Source of the DNA: Kitasatospora cinereorecta
GTDB taxonomy: Bacteria > Actinomycetota > Actinomycetes > Streptomycetales > Streptomycetaceae
NCBI RefSeq assembly: GCF_024172095.1
Contig: NZ_JAMZDX010000008.1
Location: 372,001 to 436,000, forward strand
Direction: 5' to 3'
Length of the DNA: 64,000 nucleotides
The notes below the pieces were generated by a model. The model ran no database searches, was not told where the DNA came from, and saw only the letters and a program-made list of their open reading frames with translations. Below are positions 17,913-25,851 of this stretch, piece by piece. Position numbers and translations under genes: made by a program. How positions within the stretch are numbered: position 1 is the stretch's first letter; every line of letters starts with the position of its first letter.

Positions 17913-18599
17913 GTGACCGACACCAACCTGTTCCGGCCCGGCGCCACCGTGGTGCGCCGCGATGTCCACGCCGGCCGCGTGTGGACGGCGATGCCGCAGC
18001 GGGTGATCGACGACACCGGCCACGTGCTGACCCTGGCCTACTGGCCGGGGATCGAGAGCCTGGCCCCGGCGACCTGGATCACCTCGACGCGCACCGGCGA
18101 CGACACCGCCCGCCGGCAGTGTCTGGCCGACCTGGCGGCCGGCGCCTGGACCCTCGGCCCGCACCGATGGGAGAACACGGAGCTGCTCTCCCACTTCCTG
18201 GCCGGCGAGTGGTTCTCCGTGCACTGCTTCCAGGACGCCATCACCCACGAGCCGCTGCGCTGGTACGTCAACTTCGAGCACCCCTACCGGCGCCGCCCCG
18301 GCGTCGGCATCGACACCATGGACCTCGCCCTCGATCTGGTGATCACCCCCGACCTGGCGGGGCACCACTGGAAGGACCAGCAGGAGTACGCCCAGCTGCG
18401 CCGCCTCGGTGTGGTCGACGACTACGTGGGCCGCCAGATCGAGCGGGCCCGCGGCCGGGCGATCGGCATGCTGGACGACCGCACCGGGCCGTTCGCCGGC
18501 GGCTGGCCGACCTGGGCACCGGATCCGTCCTGGCCGCTGCCGACACTGCCGCCCGGCGCCGACGAAGCGGCCACCTCGGCGACCGCGTACCGGCCATGA
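17913..18599 (+). CDS. DUF402 family protein, copy 1
   Basis: A 228-residue protein from GTG 17913. It carries the DUF402 (FomD-like) block WYVNFEHPYRRRPGVGIDTMDLALDLVI followed by WKDQQEYAQL and the IERARGRAIGMLDDRTGPF helix, all diagnostic. Characterised relatives hydrolyse nucleotide-activated or diphosphate substrates with divalent metal; the natural substrate here is unknown. The N-terminus FRPGATVVRRDVHAGRVW is shared with the paralogue at 39047. The next gene overlaps by four bases (ATGA). A small Cys-rich gene precedes it. Confidence 0.85.
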   Translation: MTDTNLFRPGATVVRRDVHAGRVWTAMPQRVIDDTGHVLTLAYWPGIESLAPATWITSTRTGDDTARRQCLADLAAGAWTLGPHRWENTELLSHFLAGEWFSVHCFQDAITHEPLRWYVNFEHPYRRRPGVGIDTMDLALDLVITPDLAGHHWKDQQEYAQLRRLGVVDDYVGRQIERARGRAIGMLDDRTGPFAGGWPTWAPDPSWPLPTLPPGADEAATSATAYRP

Positions 18600-18997
18600 C
18601 GAGCAGCGGCACGGGAAGCGAGCCGGTCCGCCCGCGGGGGTGCGCAGTCCTGCTCGACGACGGCCGCCTGGCCCTGATCCGTCGCCGGCGCCCCGCCGGG
18701 GTACAGCTCTCCCTGCCCGGCGGCGTGGTCGGGGACGGCGAAGACCCGCCCGACGCGCTGCGCCGCGAGCTGCTCGACGCTGCGGTGCCCGCCCGTGCCC
18801 GTACTCCCGGGGTTACCGGCGCCAGCGGCCGTGTCGGCGCGCGCCCGGTGGTGTCGGTGTCGCTGCAGGGGACCGGACACTGCGCCGTCCCCGTCCGTGA
18901 CGCCCACGCCTTCGCCACCGCGAAGGTCGACGCACTGCGGACCGACCTCGACGCCGCTGTCGTTTCCGCCTCCGCCACCGACTTCCCGGCCGCCTGA
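18596..18997 (+). CDS. NUDIX-like protein lacking the catalytic Glu pair
   Basis: Coupled to the DUF402 gene by an ATGA overlap. The N-terminal half looks like a NUDIX hydrolase (RGCAVLLDDGRLALIRRRRP, then LSLPGGVVGDGEDPPDALRREL). Where the Nudix box needs EExG it reads LDAAVPAR, so the metal-binding glutamates are absent. The remaining sequence does not resemble the family. At 133 residues it is near normal length, but it is probably inactive or a decaying gene. Confidence 0.6.
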   Translation: MTSSGTGSEPVRPRGCAVLLDDGRLALIRRRRPAGVQLSLPGGVVGDGEDPPDALRRELLDAAVPARARTPGVTGASGRVGARPVVSVSLQGTGHCAVPVRDAHAFATAKVDALRTDLDAAVVSASATDFPAA

Positions 18998-19518
18998 TCC
19001 CCGCCGCCGTGACCGGCAGCGGGCTGGTGCCGTGCTCCGGCGTGGTCCGTGCGGGGTACTGGTGTGCCCACCTGGCGGTGTGTGTGGTGGCGCCTGGTGG
19101 ACGCGGGCGGTGCGGCTGGTGACGCTGGTGGGCAGGCGGGCCGGTCGCGGACCCCCGAGCGCGACCGGCCCCTTCCGCTGCTTGTCCTCGCCTGCGCCGC
19201 GTCTCGGGGTCTGGGGTGTCCTGGGACGCCGCCCGGTCGTTGGGGAAGACGACGGAAGGGTCCCCGGATCCCCCTGCGGGGACCGTTCCGGCTGCGCGCA
19301 CGGGTTCCGCACAGGGCCGCTTCATCCCCCGGTGTCCGGGCCGGTCGCCCGCGCGGCCACAGCCGGGGGCGGCCCGGGGCCGTATACACCCCGAGGCCGC
19401 CCCCTGGCACCTTCCCGGGCGGGGGTGGTGCGGGACCCGGCGATCCCGCTGGTCGGTCCGGCTGCTGGTGCTGTGCCCGGCCGGGTGGGCCGGGGTCGGG
19501 GTTCGTCTCGTGGTGTCG
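18998..19518. other. Gene-free stretch
   Basis: About 520 very GC-rich bases between convergent genes. Long frames exist on both strands, but all have low-complexity Arg/Gly/Pro products and no ribosome sites. I see nothing that I can support as a gene. Confidence 0.45.
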
Positions 19519-19983
19519 TCAGCGGCCGGTGGGTGGGTGTGGTGGCCGGTTGGGCCGGTGTCGGTGCGGGTGGAGGAGTCGGGCGATTCTGTGCGGCCGG
19601 TCGTCTTGGGGGGCTGGGGGGTCGGTGGCGCGGCGCCCGCCGGGCCGGCCGGGGGCGGGGACGTCGCCCTGGGGTGTGGTGGCGCTGCGCCAGCCGCCGG
19701 CGCGGGTGTCGGTGAGTCCGAGGGCGTGGGCGAGGTCGCTGTCGGTGACGTCCTGCCAGCCGTCGCGGGTGTGGGCGGTGTAGGGGCCGAGTGGGGTGGT
19801 GTGGCCGTTGGGTGTGGTGGTGCGTCGCCAGCCGAACGCGACCGGGTGTTCGTGGCCGGGTGCGGCGAAGCCTCCCGGCGGTGTGGCGACGTGGATGACC
19901 CAGAACAGTTCCTGGTGGCCTGGCGCGGCGTCCTCCTTGGGGCGGCGGTAGAGCCGTCCGGGATCGAAGAAGCCCTGGTCCAT
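19519..19983 (-). CDS. Unknown protein of the 'PGRLYRR' paralogue family, copy 1
   Basis: From ATG 19983 the product is 154 residues. It begins MDQGFFDPGRLYRRPKED and contains ELFWVIHVATPPGGFAAPG, PLGPYTAHTRDGWQDVTDSDL and GGWRSATTPQG, all shared with the gene at 41231-41662. The last 50 residues are a Pro/His/Arg-rich tail. It is soluble with no catalytic motif. It is convergent with, and about 0.9 kb beyond, a DUF402 gene, the same arrangement as the second copy, so the two blocks arose by duplication. Function unknown. Confidence 0.65.
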   Translation of the reverse strand: MDQGFFDPGRLYRRPKEDAAPGHQELFWVIHVATPPGGFAAPGHEHPVAFGWRRTTTPNGHTTPLGPYTAHTRDGWQDVTDSDLAHALGLTDTRAGGWRSATTPQGDVPAPGRPGGRRATDPPAPQDDRPHRIARLLHPHRHRPNRPPHPPTGR

Positions 19984-20226
19984 GCCCGCCGCCTGCCTTG
20001 TCTGTGTGCCGGTGGTCCAGTCTCTCCCTCGGAGCGCAGGCATCGCGAAGCCGGCCGTTGCCGCAGGGGTGTTTTGCCGCCCCTTGTCCGGTTCAGGCCG
20101 GTGTGGCCGGGGGTCGGGTGGCCGGCGGCCCCGCGTGTCCGCCCCGGCGCCGGCCAGGCGGCTGCAGCGCGGGGGCCGTGCTCGTCGGCCGGGTGCGGTA
20201 CGGTCCCGTCTGCACTGAGAAAGCAC

Positions 20227-20261
20227 CGGTCCCGCCCCGCGAGCAGTACGGGGCGGGACCG
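20227..20261. terminator. 13-bp perfect stem hairpin
   Basis: CGGTCCCGCCCCG at 20227-20239 pairs exactly with 20249-20261 across a nine-base loop. No intact gene ends here, so it may be the terminator of a decayed gene or a boundary sequence. Confidence 0.5.
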
Positions 20262-20290
20262 TCTCCGTCCTCAGCAAGGGCTGCCGGGTG

Positions 20291-20407
20291 CTACGTCTCC
20301 TCCGTGGACGCCGGGCTGACCTTCTGCGGGTCGATCCGCGCAGCGCCGCGCCAGAGGTCCTCGTGCTTGTGCCGGTAGGCCCGGGCGACGTCCTCGGTGG
20401 GGTGCTG
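20291..20407 (-). pseudogene. Coding-like fragment without a start
   Basis: The minus-strand frame ending at TAG 20291 reads HPTEDVARAYRHKHEDLW and ends VSPASTEET, plausible protein text. A stop lies directly upstream at 20408-20410 and there is no start codon, so this is at most the end of a lost gene. Confidence 0.3.
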
Positions 20408-20534
20408 TCACGATCCCGTCCGCCACCCGGTTTTCCCGCGCGTGGCGGGGCCCGGCCGCGTGGGGGTGCGGCCGGGCCCGGGGCGGCATCCTAGCCCGCA
20501 GCCAAGCCCTCAGACACTGTCGTCCACGTCACCG

Positions 20535-20941
20535 GTGACGCCCGCGGCAGCCGGCCTCTCCCCGGTCCCCGCGCAGCAGCAGGCGCAGGCGGATGTGCGG
20601 ACCGCTCCGGTCCCGGCGGTTCCCGGGCGGCTGCGCCTGGCGCTCGCCGACGACCGCACCGCCCTCGCACCACTCGCCCGCGGCCTGGGCGCCCCGGACC
20701 GCTCGTGGCCCCGGGCAGCGACCTGGTCGCCGAGGGCTGGAACAGCCACCCGGGCCTGTGCGCGGTACGCCGGGCGAACCGCTCGCTCGCGGGCTGGGTC
20801 TCCTACACCGGCGACGGCTGGGCCACCTACCTCCAGGGCCGCCTGGTCATCGACGCCACCGACCGCCAGCCCTGGCTCTCCCAGGACGCCCCCCACGCGG
20901 TCTCCCTGCTGCGCGCCGCCCTCGACCAGCTGACCACCTGA
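20535..20941 (+). pseudogene. Frameshifted small gene, copy 1 of a duplicated pair
   Basis: GTG 20535 opens a frame (VRTAPVPAVPGRLRLALADDRTA) that matches the gene at 22475-22904, but alignment breaks near 20702. The continuation APGSDLVAEGW...TYLQGRLVIDATDRQPWLSQDAPHAV is in another frame. Compared with copy 2, four bases are missing at this point. GTG 20705 could start a shortened 78-residue product. Function unknown; near-identity of the copies at the DNA level shows recent duplication. Confidence 0.6.
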
Positions 20942-21076
20942 GCCACCCGGCGCTCACGCCGCCGACCACCGGCGGCGTGAGCGGGTCCGCCGCCGACATT
21001 CCGGGGGCGGACAGGGTCTCCTCGGTACGCGGCGGTACTCCGGTTCAGCCGGCCCCGTACCCGGCTGTTCACGTGC

Positions 21077-21517
21077 TCACGGCTGCCTTGGAGAGGCCGG
21101 AGGAGACGGAACCGGACTGGCCGGGAGGGCCGGATTCGGCCCGTAGGGGTTGGGCCACGGCGGGGTCGACGGGGACTGCTGCGGGGGAGTCGGGTGGGCC
21201 GGCTGGTTGTCGGTCTCCGTCAGGTAGATGAGCCCCCCGACGGCGAGCAGGGCGGCAGCGAGGGCGAGGACGGGCTGGAGACGGCCGATCCTGGACCGCC
21301 CCCGCCCCCGTTCGGGCTGGACGGCGCCCCGCACCTCGGGCACGTCGGACGCGCCGACGGTGGCCGGGTGTCTGTCCCCGGCCGCCGGCGGCAGGCCGAC
21401 GAGCGAGGCCACGTACCGCCGCCACCACGGAACCCCCGGTCCGAGCCGATGCCGCGCCCACCCCGCCGGGCCCTCCCCGGCGACGAGCGCGTTCAGGTAC
21501 CGCCGGCTGAAGCTCAT
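21077..21517 (-). CDS. Single-pass membrane protein with Pro-rich tail
   Basis: A 146-residue protein from ATG 21517, whose start overlaps the preceding stop (ATGA). The N-terminal 80 residues are basic and aromatic (MSFSRRYLNALV, GVPWWRRYVASLVGL). A transmembrane segment follows (LALAAALLAVGGLIYL, about residues 90-108), then an extracellular Pro/Ser/Asn-rich tail. It forms a two-gene unit with the upstream gene and likely acts with it at the membrane. Family not recognised. Confidence 0.65.
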   Translation of the reverse strand: MSFSRRYLNALVAGEGPAGWARHRLGPGVPWWRRYVASLVGLPPAAGDRHPATVGASDVPEVRGAVQPERGRGRSRIGRLQPVLALAAALLAVGGLIYLTETDNQPAHPTPPQQSPSTPPWPNPYGPNPALPASPVPSPPASPRQP

Positions 21518-21882
21518 CGCCCGGCCTCCTCTGATCCGACGGGCACGACCACCACAGGCGTCTGCTCGCCCGGCACTGTCGCAGAGGGCGGGTCCTCGCC
21601 TTGGAGAACGGATCGCACAGTGGTGAACGATCCGATCTGACGCAGCAGGGCGGGCGCCGAGGCACCGGCTGCCACGGCCGCGTAGAGACCGGTGACCTGC
21701 GAGTGCAGCAGCCAACCGGTGACCGCACCCAGCGCGATCCGGCTCAGGCCGGCGGCGAGGTCCGCCGACGGATCGATGTAGCGGCGCAGGGGAGGCATGC
21801 GTCGGCGACGGTCCTGGCGCGCGAGGTGCCTGGCTGCCTGCCAGGCCAGGAGACGCCCGTTGGCGATCACCAGCTCGACCAC
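21514..21882 (-). CDS. Small membrane protein
   Basis: A 122-residue product if GTG 21882 is used; GTG 21870 is equally possible, and GGAGG lies just upstream of both. After a basic helical start (NGRLLAWQAARHLARQDRRRR) there are one or two hydrophobic stretches (LAAGLSRIALGAVTGWLL, VTGLYAAVAAGASAPALL) suggesting a membrane hairpin. The C-terminus is Pro/Val-rich. It is coupled to the next minus-strand gene. Function unknown. Confidence 0.6.
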   Translation of the reverse strand: MVELVIANGRLLAWQAARHLARQDRRRRMPPLRRYIDPSADLAAGLSRIALGAVTGWLLHSQVTGLYAAVAAGASAPALLRQIGSFTTVRSVLQGEDPPSATVPGEQTPVVVVPVGSEEAGR

Positions 21883-22034
21883 GCGCCTCCGACAGCTCCG
21901 TAGCCAGCCGCATGGATCCAATCCAACTCTGCTCCTCCCCAAGCAGGTTGACACCGACAACTGAGAGCATTCTGCATTGTTCGAATCAAGACAAGTACGA
22001 GCCCTCGCCGCCGGGCGCCGTGCCGTACAGCGGC

Positions 22035-22349
22035 CTAGAGGAGGCGGTTCCGGGCGATCGCGGCAAGCGCGTCCCGTGGGGTCAGGAAGTCCTCCGTACC
22101 AGCCTGGGGCTTGGCCACCAGGACCTCGGCACCGCCCCGGGCGCAGATCCAGCGGACGCCGCTCACCGGAAACGAATTCATCCAGCGGGTGTCGCGGCCG
22201 TAGACGCTCGCCCGGAACTGGCCGGGGTAGACATCGCTGGTGATCACCGCCCCGACGATGACAGAACCGTCCATGGCCCAGAGCACTTCCTGGGGGTTGT
22301 AGACGGCGGGGACGAGGGTCAGTTCTCCGCGGCGCTTCCAAAAGGGCAT
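22035..22349 (-). CDS. Unknown 104-residue protein
   Basis: From ATG 22349 the frame gives a compact protein with alternating beta-like segments (LTLVPAVYNPQEVLWAMDGSVIVGAVITS, RWICARGGAEVLVAK) and a C-terminal helix (TPRDALAAIARNRLL). Starts further upstream are possible. It is on the same strand as the two membrane-protein genes but about 150 bases upstream of them. No family recognised. Confidence 0.6.
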   Translation of the reverse strand: MPFWKRRGELTLVPAVYNPQEVLWAMDGSVIVGAVITSDVYPGQFRASVYGRDTRWMNSFPVSGVRWICARGGAEVLVAKPQAGTEDFLTPRDALAAIARNRLL

Positions 22350-22474
22350 CCAGAACACGTCCTTCCGCGCCGGCACGACGAGTGGCGGCGGTGAGCAAGG
22401 GTGGGCACCAACCGAGACTGCCACCTGCCCGCGTCTCTTCCACAGGTCAGCCGACCGGCCACATGTGACCGGTC

Positions 22475-22904
22475 GTGACACCGGACTCGGCAGCAGCAGG
22501 CGCTGGCGGATCCGCGGACCGCTCCGGTCCCGGCGGTTCCCCGGCAGCTGCGCCTGGCGCTCGCCGACGACCGCACCGCCATCTCACCGGCCGCCCGCGG
22601 CCTCGGCCACCCGACCACCACCTGGACCACCCCGGACACCGACCTGCTCGTCGAGGGCTGGGAGCACGAGCCCGACCTGTACGCGGTACGCCGAACCGAC
22701 CGGACACCGCTCGGCCGGGTCGCCCAGGACACCGGCGGCCGGGCCACCTACCTCCAGGGCCGCAGGGTCATCGACACCACCGACCGCCAGCCCTGGCTCT
22801 CCCAGGACGCCCCCCACGCGGTCTCCCTGCTGCGCGCCGCCCTCAACCGGCCGGCCACCGGAACCACTCAGCCGACCGGCACGTTCGGCGAACGCTCTAC
22901 GTGA
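22475..22904 (+). pseudogene. Frameshifted small gene, copy 2 of a duplicated pair
   Basis: The frame QQQALADPRTAPVPAVPRQLR...DTDLLVEGWEHEPDLYAVRR...TYLQGRRVIDTTDRQPW ends at 22904 and is the paralogue of 20535-20941. It has no usable start in frame. The GTG 22475, which matches the start of copy 1, is in another frame because of an N-terminal deletion relative to that copy. So copy 2 is broken at the start while copy 1 is broken in the middle. Confidence 0.55.
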
Positions 22905-22960
22905 TCGTTCGGGAACCCTCAGCTCTGTCGCTTCGCCCTCGACCGACCCCCTGCTCGGGC

Positions 22961-23359
22961 ATGATCTGGGACACCTTCACTTGGACGACTCCGCCGTGGC
23001 AGCGCAACGAGGACTGCACCCACATGGCGGTCACGCTCGTGAACACCGGCGGCGGGGAAATCGCCATCACCACCGAAAGCGTCCGGGGCGACGACGCCAC
23101 CGAGGCGCTCGCCGATCTGCTGATGGGCCCCGGCGGCAAGGGCAGCGGCACCGTGCTGCTCCCCGGCCTGGTGGGCGTGGTGGTCCGGCGCGGCATCGAC
23201 GTGATGTGGATGGCGCAGCCGCCCATCAGCATCTCGGCGAACGGCGCGGGCGAATGGGAGATCGGCGTCGCCGGCGCGGACCCGGGCGAGGTGACCGCGT
23301 TCTCCGCCACCGACGCGCACGACCTGTTCACCCGTCTCTGGGCCGCGTACCCCAGCTAG
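22961..23359 (+). CDS. Unknown 132-residue protein
   Basis: ATG 22961 gives MIWDTFTWTTPPWQRNEDC; ATG 23024 (MAVTLVNTGGGEIAI) has a better-placed GAGG and may be the true start (111 residues). The protein alternates strands and glycine turns (ITTESVRGDDATEALADLLMG, VVVRRGIDVMWMAQPPISI) and ends with a helix (DAHDLFTRLWAAYPS). It is soluble, with no motif. It lies directly upstream of the HEAT-gene cassette. Confidence 0.6.
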   Translation: MIWDTFTWTTPPWQRNEDCTHMAVTLVNTGGGEIAITTESVRGDDATEALADLLMGPGGKGSGTVLLPGLVGVVVRRGIDVMWMAQPPISISANGAGEWEIGVAGADPGEVTAFSATDAHDLFTRLWAAYPS

Positions 23360-23448
23360 ACCGCGAGCAAGGCGTCCGACCTGCGGGCCCGCCCCGCCTG
23401 TTGCCCGGCACAGCAGGCGTCTGCGGCGATTCGCCCGCTGATGTCCCG

Positions 23449-24851
23449 TGTCATTGAAGCTTGGCTGTCTGCCACTGAACTTTGATGGCCGGCATCCAGG
23501 CCTCGCGTCGATATCCGATGGCTACGTGTCTGTGGGCCGGGCAGGGTTTGCAGTCATGAGCGATGAAGACGAGATGCGCTACGCCCCTTTCGACTCGGTC
23601 GAGGGGTTGCTGCAACGAGGCCGCGGCCTTGGAGCCGTGCGTGCGGTGATGGATCCGGCTGCGGCGGACCCGTATGTGTACGAGGTGCTCCGACGTGACT
23701 GGCGGTGGGACGAAGTCGACGACCGTTCCCGTTATCTGGCGCGGCTGATCCGGAACCTCGAGCTGTCGCCCGCCCCGGTCATCGATCTGTTGTCCGGTTC
23801 CGAGCGGGACTGCGAGCGCGCCACCGGTGTGCTTGGACTTCTCGCGCTCGCCGGATCGGACGAGGGCCGGGACGCGCTGCGGTCCTACATCCGCGAGGGT
23901 GCGCACTGGGTCCGCGTACTGGAGTCGGTGTCGGGCCTGTGGCCGGTTGAGTGGTGGGAGGACCTGGGTGACGTTGCCCGCGCCCGGATCGGCGCGGAGG
24001 CGGAATTGCCGTGGTTCTTCGAGCCGTGGACCCGCTTCGGGATCGAGATACAGCGTCCTGTGTCTCGACCGTCCCGGCCGGACCTGTCCACCTGGGGAGA
24101 GGCTGAGCTGCTCGCCGTCCTGGCCGATGCCCGTGCCAGCGACGGCCGCAAGAGCGCCGTACTCGGCGAACTGGCCCGGCGGGCGCCGACCGAAAAACTG
24201 ATCCCGCTTGTGCCCTCGCTCGGCACCAATGACGGCAGGTCCCCGCTGCCGCTGCTCCGGCAGGCAGTGCAGGACCTTGGCAGCCTCGCCCTACCAGCAG
24301 CACGCCGCTGGGCGGCGGACGAGCAGGAGTGGCTAGCCGCACTCGGGGCAGAGGTACTGGCCGACCACACGGGCCCGGAGATCATCCCGCAACTCGTAGC
24401 CGAACTCGCGAACCAGTGGCGCACCCGCGACTGGTGCGGACCCGACCGCACGGCGAAGCGGCTGGCCCGCTTCGGGCCCACAGCCGCCGAGGCGGCACCA
24501 CTGCTTCAGCGGTTCTGGCTGCGCACCCCGCACTCGTACGAGCGACCCGCTTATCTCAAGGCGCTGGCCGCCATCGCACCGGCTGGCCTGGAAAAGGCCT
24601 ATGCCGAGTCGCTTTGGGACTGCGAAGACCAGGCAAGGCTCCTGGGGGTCGCCCATGCCCCCGGCTCCTCGCCGGTCCTTGAGCAGATCGCTGTACTGCG
24701 GGACGACCCGATGGAGGATCCGGAGGTCAAGGCCGCCGCCGCAGAGCGATTGGCGGCGGGCCGGACCTCTCCGGACCCGGAACTCAAGCTTCAGTGGCAG
24801 AGAGCCGTCGACCGTCAAGGTTCAGTGGCAGACGGTCAACGTTCGGTGTCA
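23449..24851. mobile_element. IS21-like inverted ends enclosing a HEAT-type gene, no transposase
   Basis: Bases 23449-23488 match the reverse complement of 24812-24851 at 31 of 40 positions and share the core TCTGCCACTGAAC. A second copy of the CTGCCACTGAAGCTTGA motif lies further inside the right end (24784-24800), and TGTCATTGAAGCTTGG forms the outer left end. Several spaced copies of one short motif in each end are typical of IS21-family transposase binding sites. There is no istA or istB. The only gene inside is the HEAT-like one, whose stop falls just outside the right end. No clear target duplication was found. Confidence 0.6.
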
Positions 24852-24863
24852 CAGGACAGCTGA
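23556..24863 (+). CDS. HEAT-repeat-like protein in a transposase-free cassette
   Basis: A 435-residue alpha-solenoid-type protein from ATG 23556. Helical pairs recur throughout (LLAVLADARASDGRKSAVLGELARRAP, IPQLVAELANQW, YLKALAAIAPAGLEKAYAESLWD, VKAAAAERLAAG). There are no catalytic motifs, so a binding or scaffold role is likely. The last 27 residues (from ELKLQWQRAVDR) are translated from the right terminal repeat, so the original C-terminus has been replaced by element sequence. It is the sole passenger between two IS21-like ends. Confidence 0.75.
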   Translation: MSDEDEMRYAPFDSVEGLLQRGRGLGAVRAVMDPAAADPYVYEVLRRDWRWDEVDDRSRYLARLIRNLELSPAPVIDLLSGSERDCERATGVLGLLALAGSDEGRDALRSYIREGAHWVRVLESVSGLWPVEWWEDLGDVARARIGAEAELPWFFEPWTRFGIEIQRPVSRPSRPDLSTWGEAELLAVLADARASDGRKSAVLGELARRAPTEKLIPLVPSLGTNDGRSPLPLLRQAVQDLGSLALPAARRWAADEQEWLAALGAEVLADHTGPEIIPQLVAELANQWRTRDWCGPDRTAKRLARFGPTAAEAAPLLQRFWLRTPHSYERPAYLKALAAIAPAGLEKAYAESLWDCEDQARLLGVAHAPGSSPVLEQIAVLRDDPMEDPEVKAAAAERLAAGRTSPDPELKLQWQRAVDRQGSVADGQRSVSQDS

Positions 24864-24970
24864 CCTCCTGCTGCCGGCCGGACGGCCGGCCTTCCCTCGG
24901 CAGCCGTGCGCCCGCCTGTCCGCGCCCCGGCTGCCGTACGGTGTCCTGGGTACGTGAGAAGGAGAAATCG

Positions 24971-25321
24971 ATGAGTGCTCAGCCGATCCATGGTCCGGAG
25001 CTGATCCCACGGCCGGCCCGAACGCCCCTGGCCCTGTACGAGGCTGTGGCGGCCCTCCTTCCGCACCGACTGACCGAGATGACCGCGGACCAGGCACTCG
25101 CCATGACACAGGCGGTGGAACGCCAGAGCCTCAAGCCCCTGCTGAGCTTCACCACGAAGTGGGCGGTGGACGTCGAGATCGCGCGCCATCCGGAGACGCT
25201 CGCCGAGCTGCACCGCGCCGAGTACCTGGCCAACCACGCGCAGACGCCGGAGGAGCGCAGGCAGCAGGCTGCCCTCGCCGGAGCCATCGTGAACGCCGCC
25301 GCCGAAGCGGTGCGCGGGTGA
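24971..25321 (+). CDS. Possible antitoxin of a two-gene module
   Basis: A 116-residue helical protein from ATG 24971 after AAGGAGA. The text LTEMTADQALAMTQAVERQSLKPLLSFTTKWAVDVEIARHPETLAELHRAEYLANHAQ is soluble and Ala/Glu-rich. Its stop overlaps the start of a small RelE/ParE-looking gene by four bases (GTGA). That order, size and coupling suit a type II antitoxin, but I do not recognise a DNA-binding domain, so the role is inferred from context. Confidence 0.6.
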   Translation: MSAQPIHGPELIPRPARTPLALYEAVAALLPHRLTEMTADQALAMTQAVERQSLKPLLSFTTKWAVDVEIARHPETLAELHRAEYLANHAQTPEERRQQAALAGAIVNAAAEAVRG

Positions 25322-25569
25322 CCTGGCGCTGGGAGTACAACCCGGACGAGGAGGGCGTCGTCGCCGACGCACCGCCCGCCTTCGTGGCCCAGGTCGAGAA
25401 GAAGGCCGACGAGATCGTCCGCGCCGCCGCAGCGCTCTACCTGGACGGCACCACCTACCAGGGCCCCGGCGAGAAAATGAAGACCGCCGACGTCGAAGAC
25501 GGCATTTTCTGGTACATGATTATCCCGCGCGACGAACGCATCTACATTCTCCGCGCCCAGTCCCTGTAG
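25318..25569 (+). CDS. Small RelE/ParE-like protein, possible toxin
   Basis: An 83-residue protein from GTG 25318, coupled to the preceding gene. The pattern WRWEYNPDEEG... then KKADEIVRAAAALYLDG, then KTADVEDGIFWYMIIPRDERIYILRAQ (helix, then two strands with WY and a basic end) resembles the RelE/ParE fold, though no catalytic residues can be confirmed. It ends 65 bases before a tRNA gene. An unrelated beta-rich small protein remains possible. Confidence 0.55.
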   Translation: MTWRWEYNPDEEGVVADAPPAFVAQVEKKADEIVRAAAALYLDGTTYQGPGEKMKTADVEDGIFWYMIIPRDERIYILRAQSL

Positions 25570-25634
25570 CCCGAGCGGCCCGGGAATCCGGTTCGCGCCG
25601 CGGAGCTGATGTGGCGTAGTGTCTGGTCCACCGA

Positions 25635-25708
25635 CGCGGGGTGGAGCAGCTCGGTAGCTCGCTGGGCTCATAACCCAGAGGTCGCAGGTTCAAATCCTGT
25701 CCCCGCTA
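25635..25708 (+). tRNA. Initiator tRNA-fMet (CAT)
   Basis: A 74-base cloverleaf begins CGCGGGGTGGAGCAG and ends CCCCGCTA. The anticodon loop is CTCATAA, and the anticodon stem has the three consecutive G-C pairs (GGG/CCC) that mark initiator tRNAs. The first position is unpaired (C1 with T72), another initiator trait. The T arm contains GGTTCAAATCC. CCA is not encoded. A strong hairpin follows. Confidence 0.95.
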
Positions 25709-25714
25709 CTTCCA

Positions 25715-25753
25715 GGCCGGGCCCGGTTGCGTCTCGACGCACCGGGCCCGGCC
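25715..25753 (+). terminator. Terminator of the tRNA gene
   Basis: A long hairpin starts seven bases after the tRNA: GGCCGGGCCCGG pairs with CCGGGCCCGGCC, continued by TGCGT/ACGCA after one bulged T, with loop CTCG. CGTTTCT follows. Confidence 0.75.
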
Positions 25754-25851
25754 CGTTTCTCGCGTCCCGCATCCCGGCGCTCACCCCGACGGCACCGCCT
25801 CGTGGCCCACCGGCCGGGCGGTGCCGGCGGGGTGGGTGCTCGCCTGGTGCG

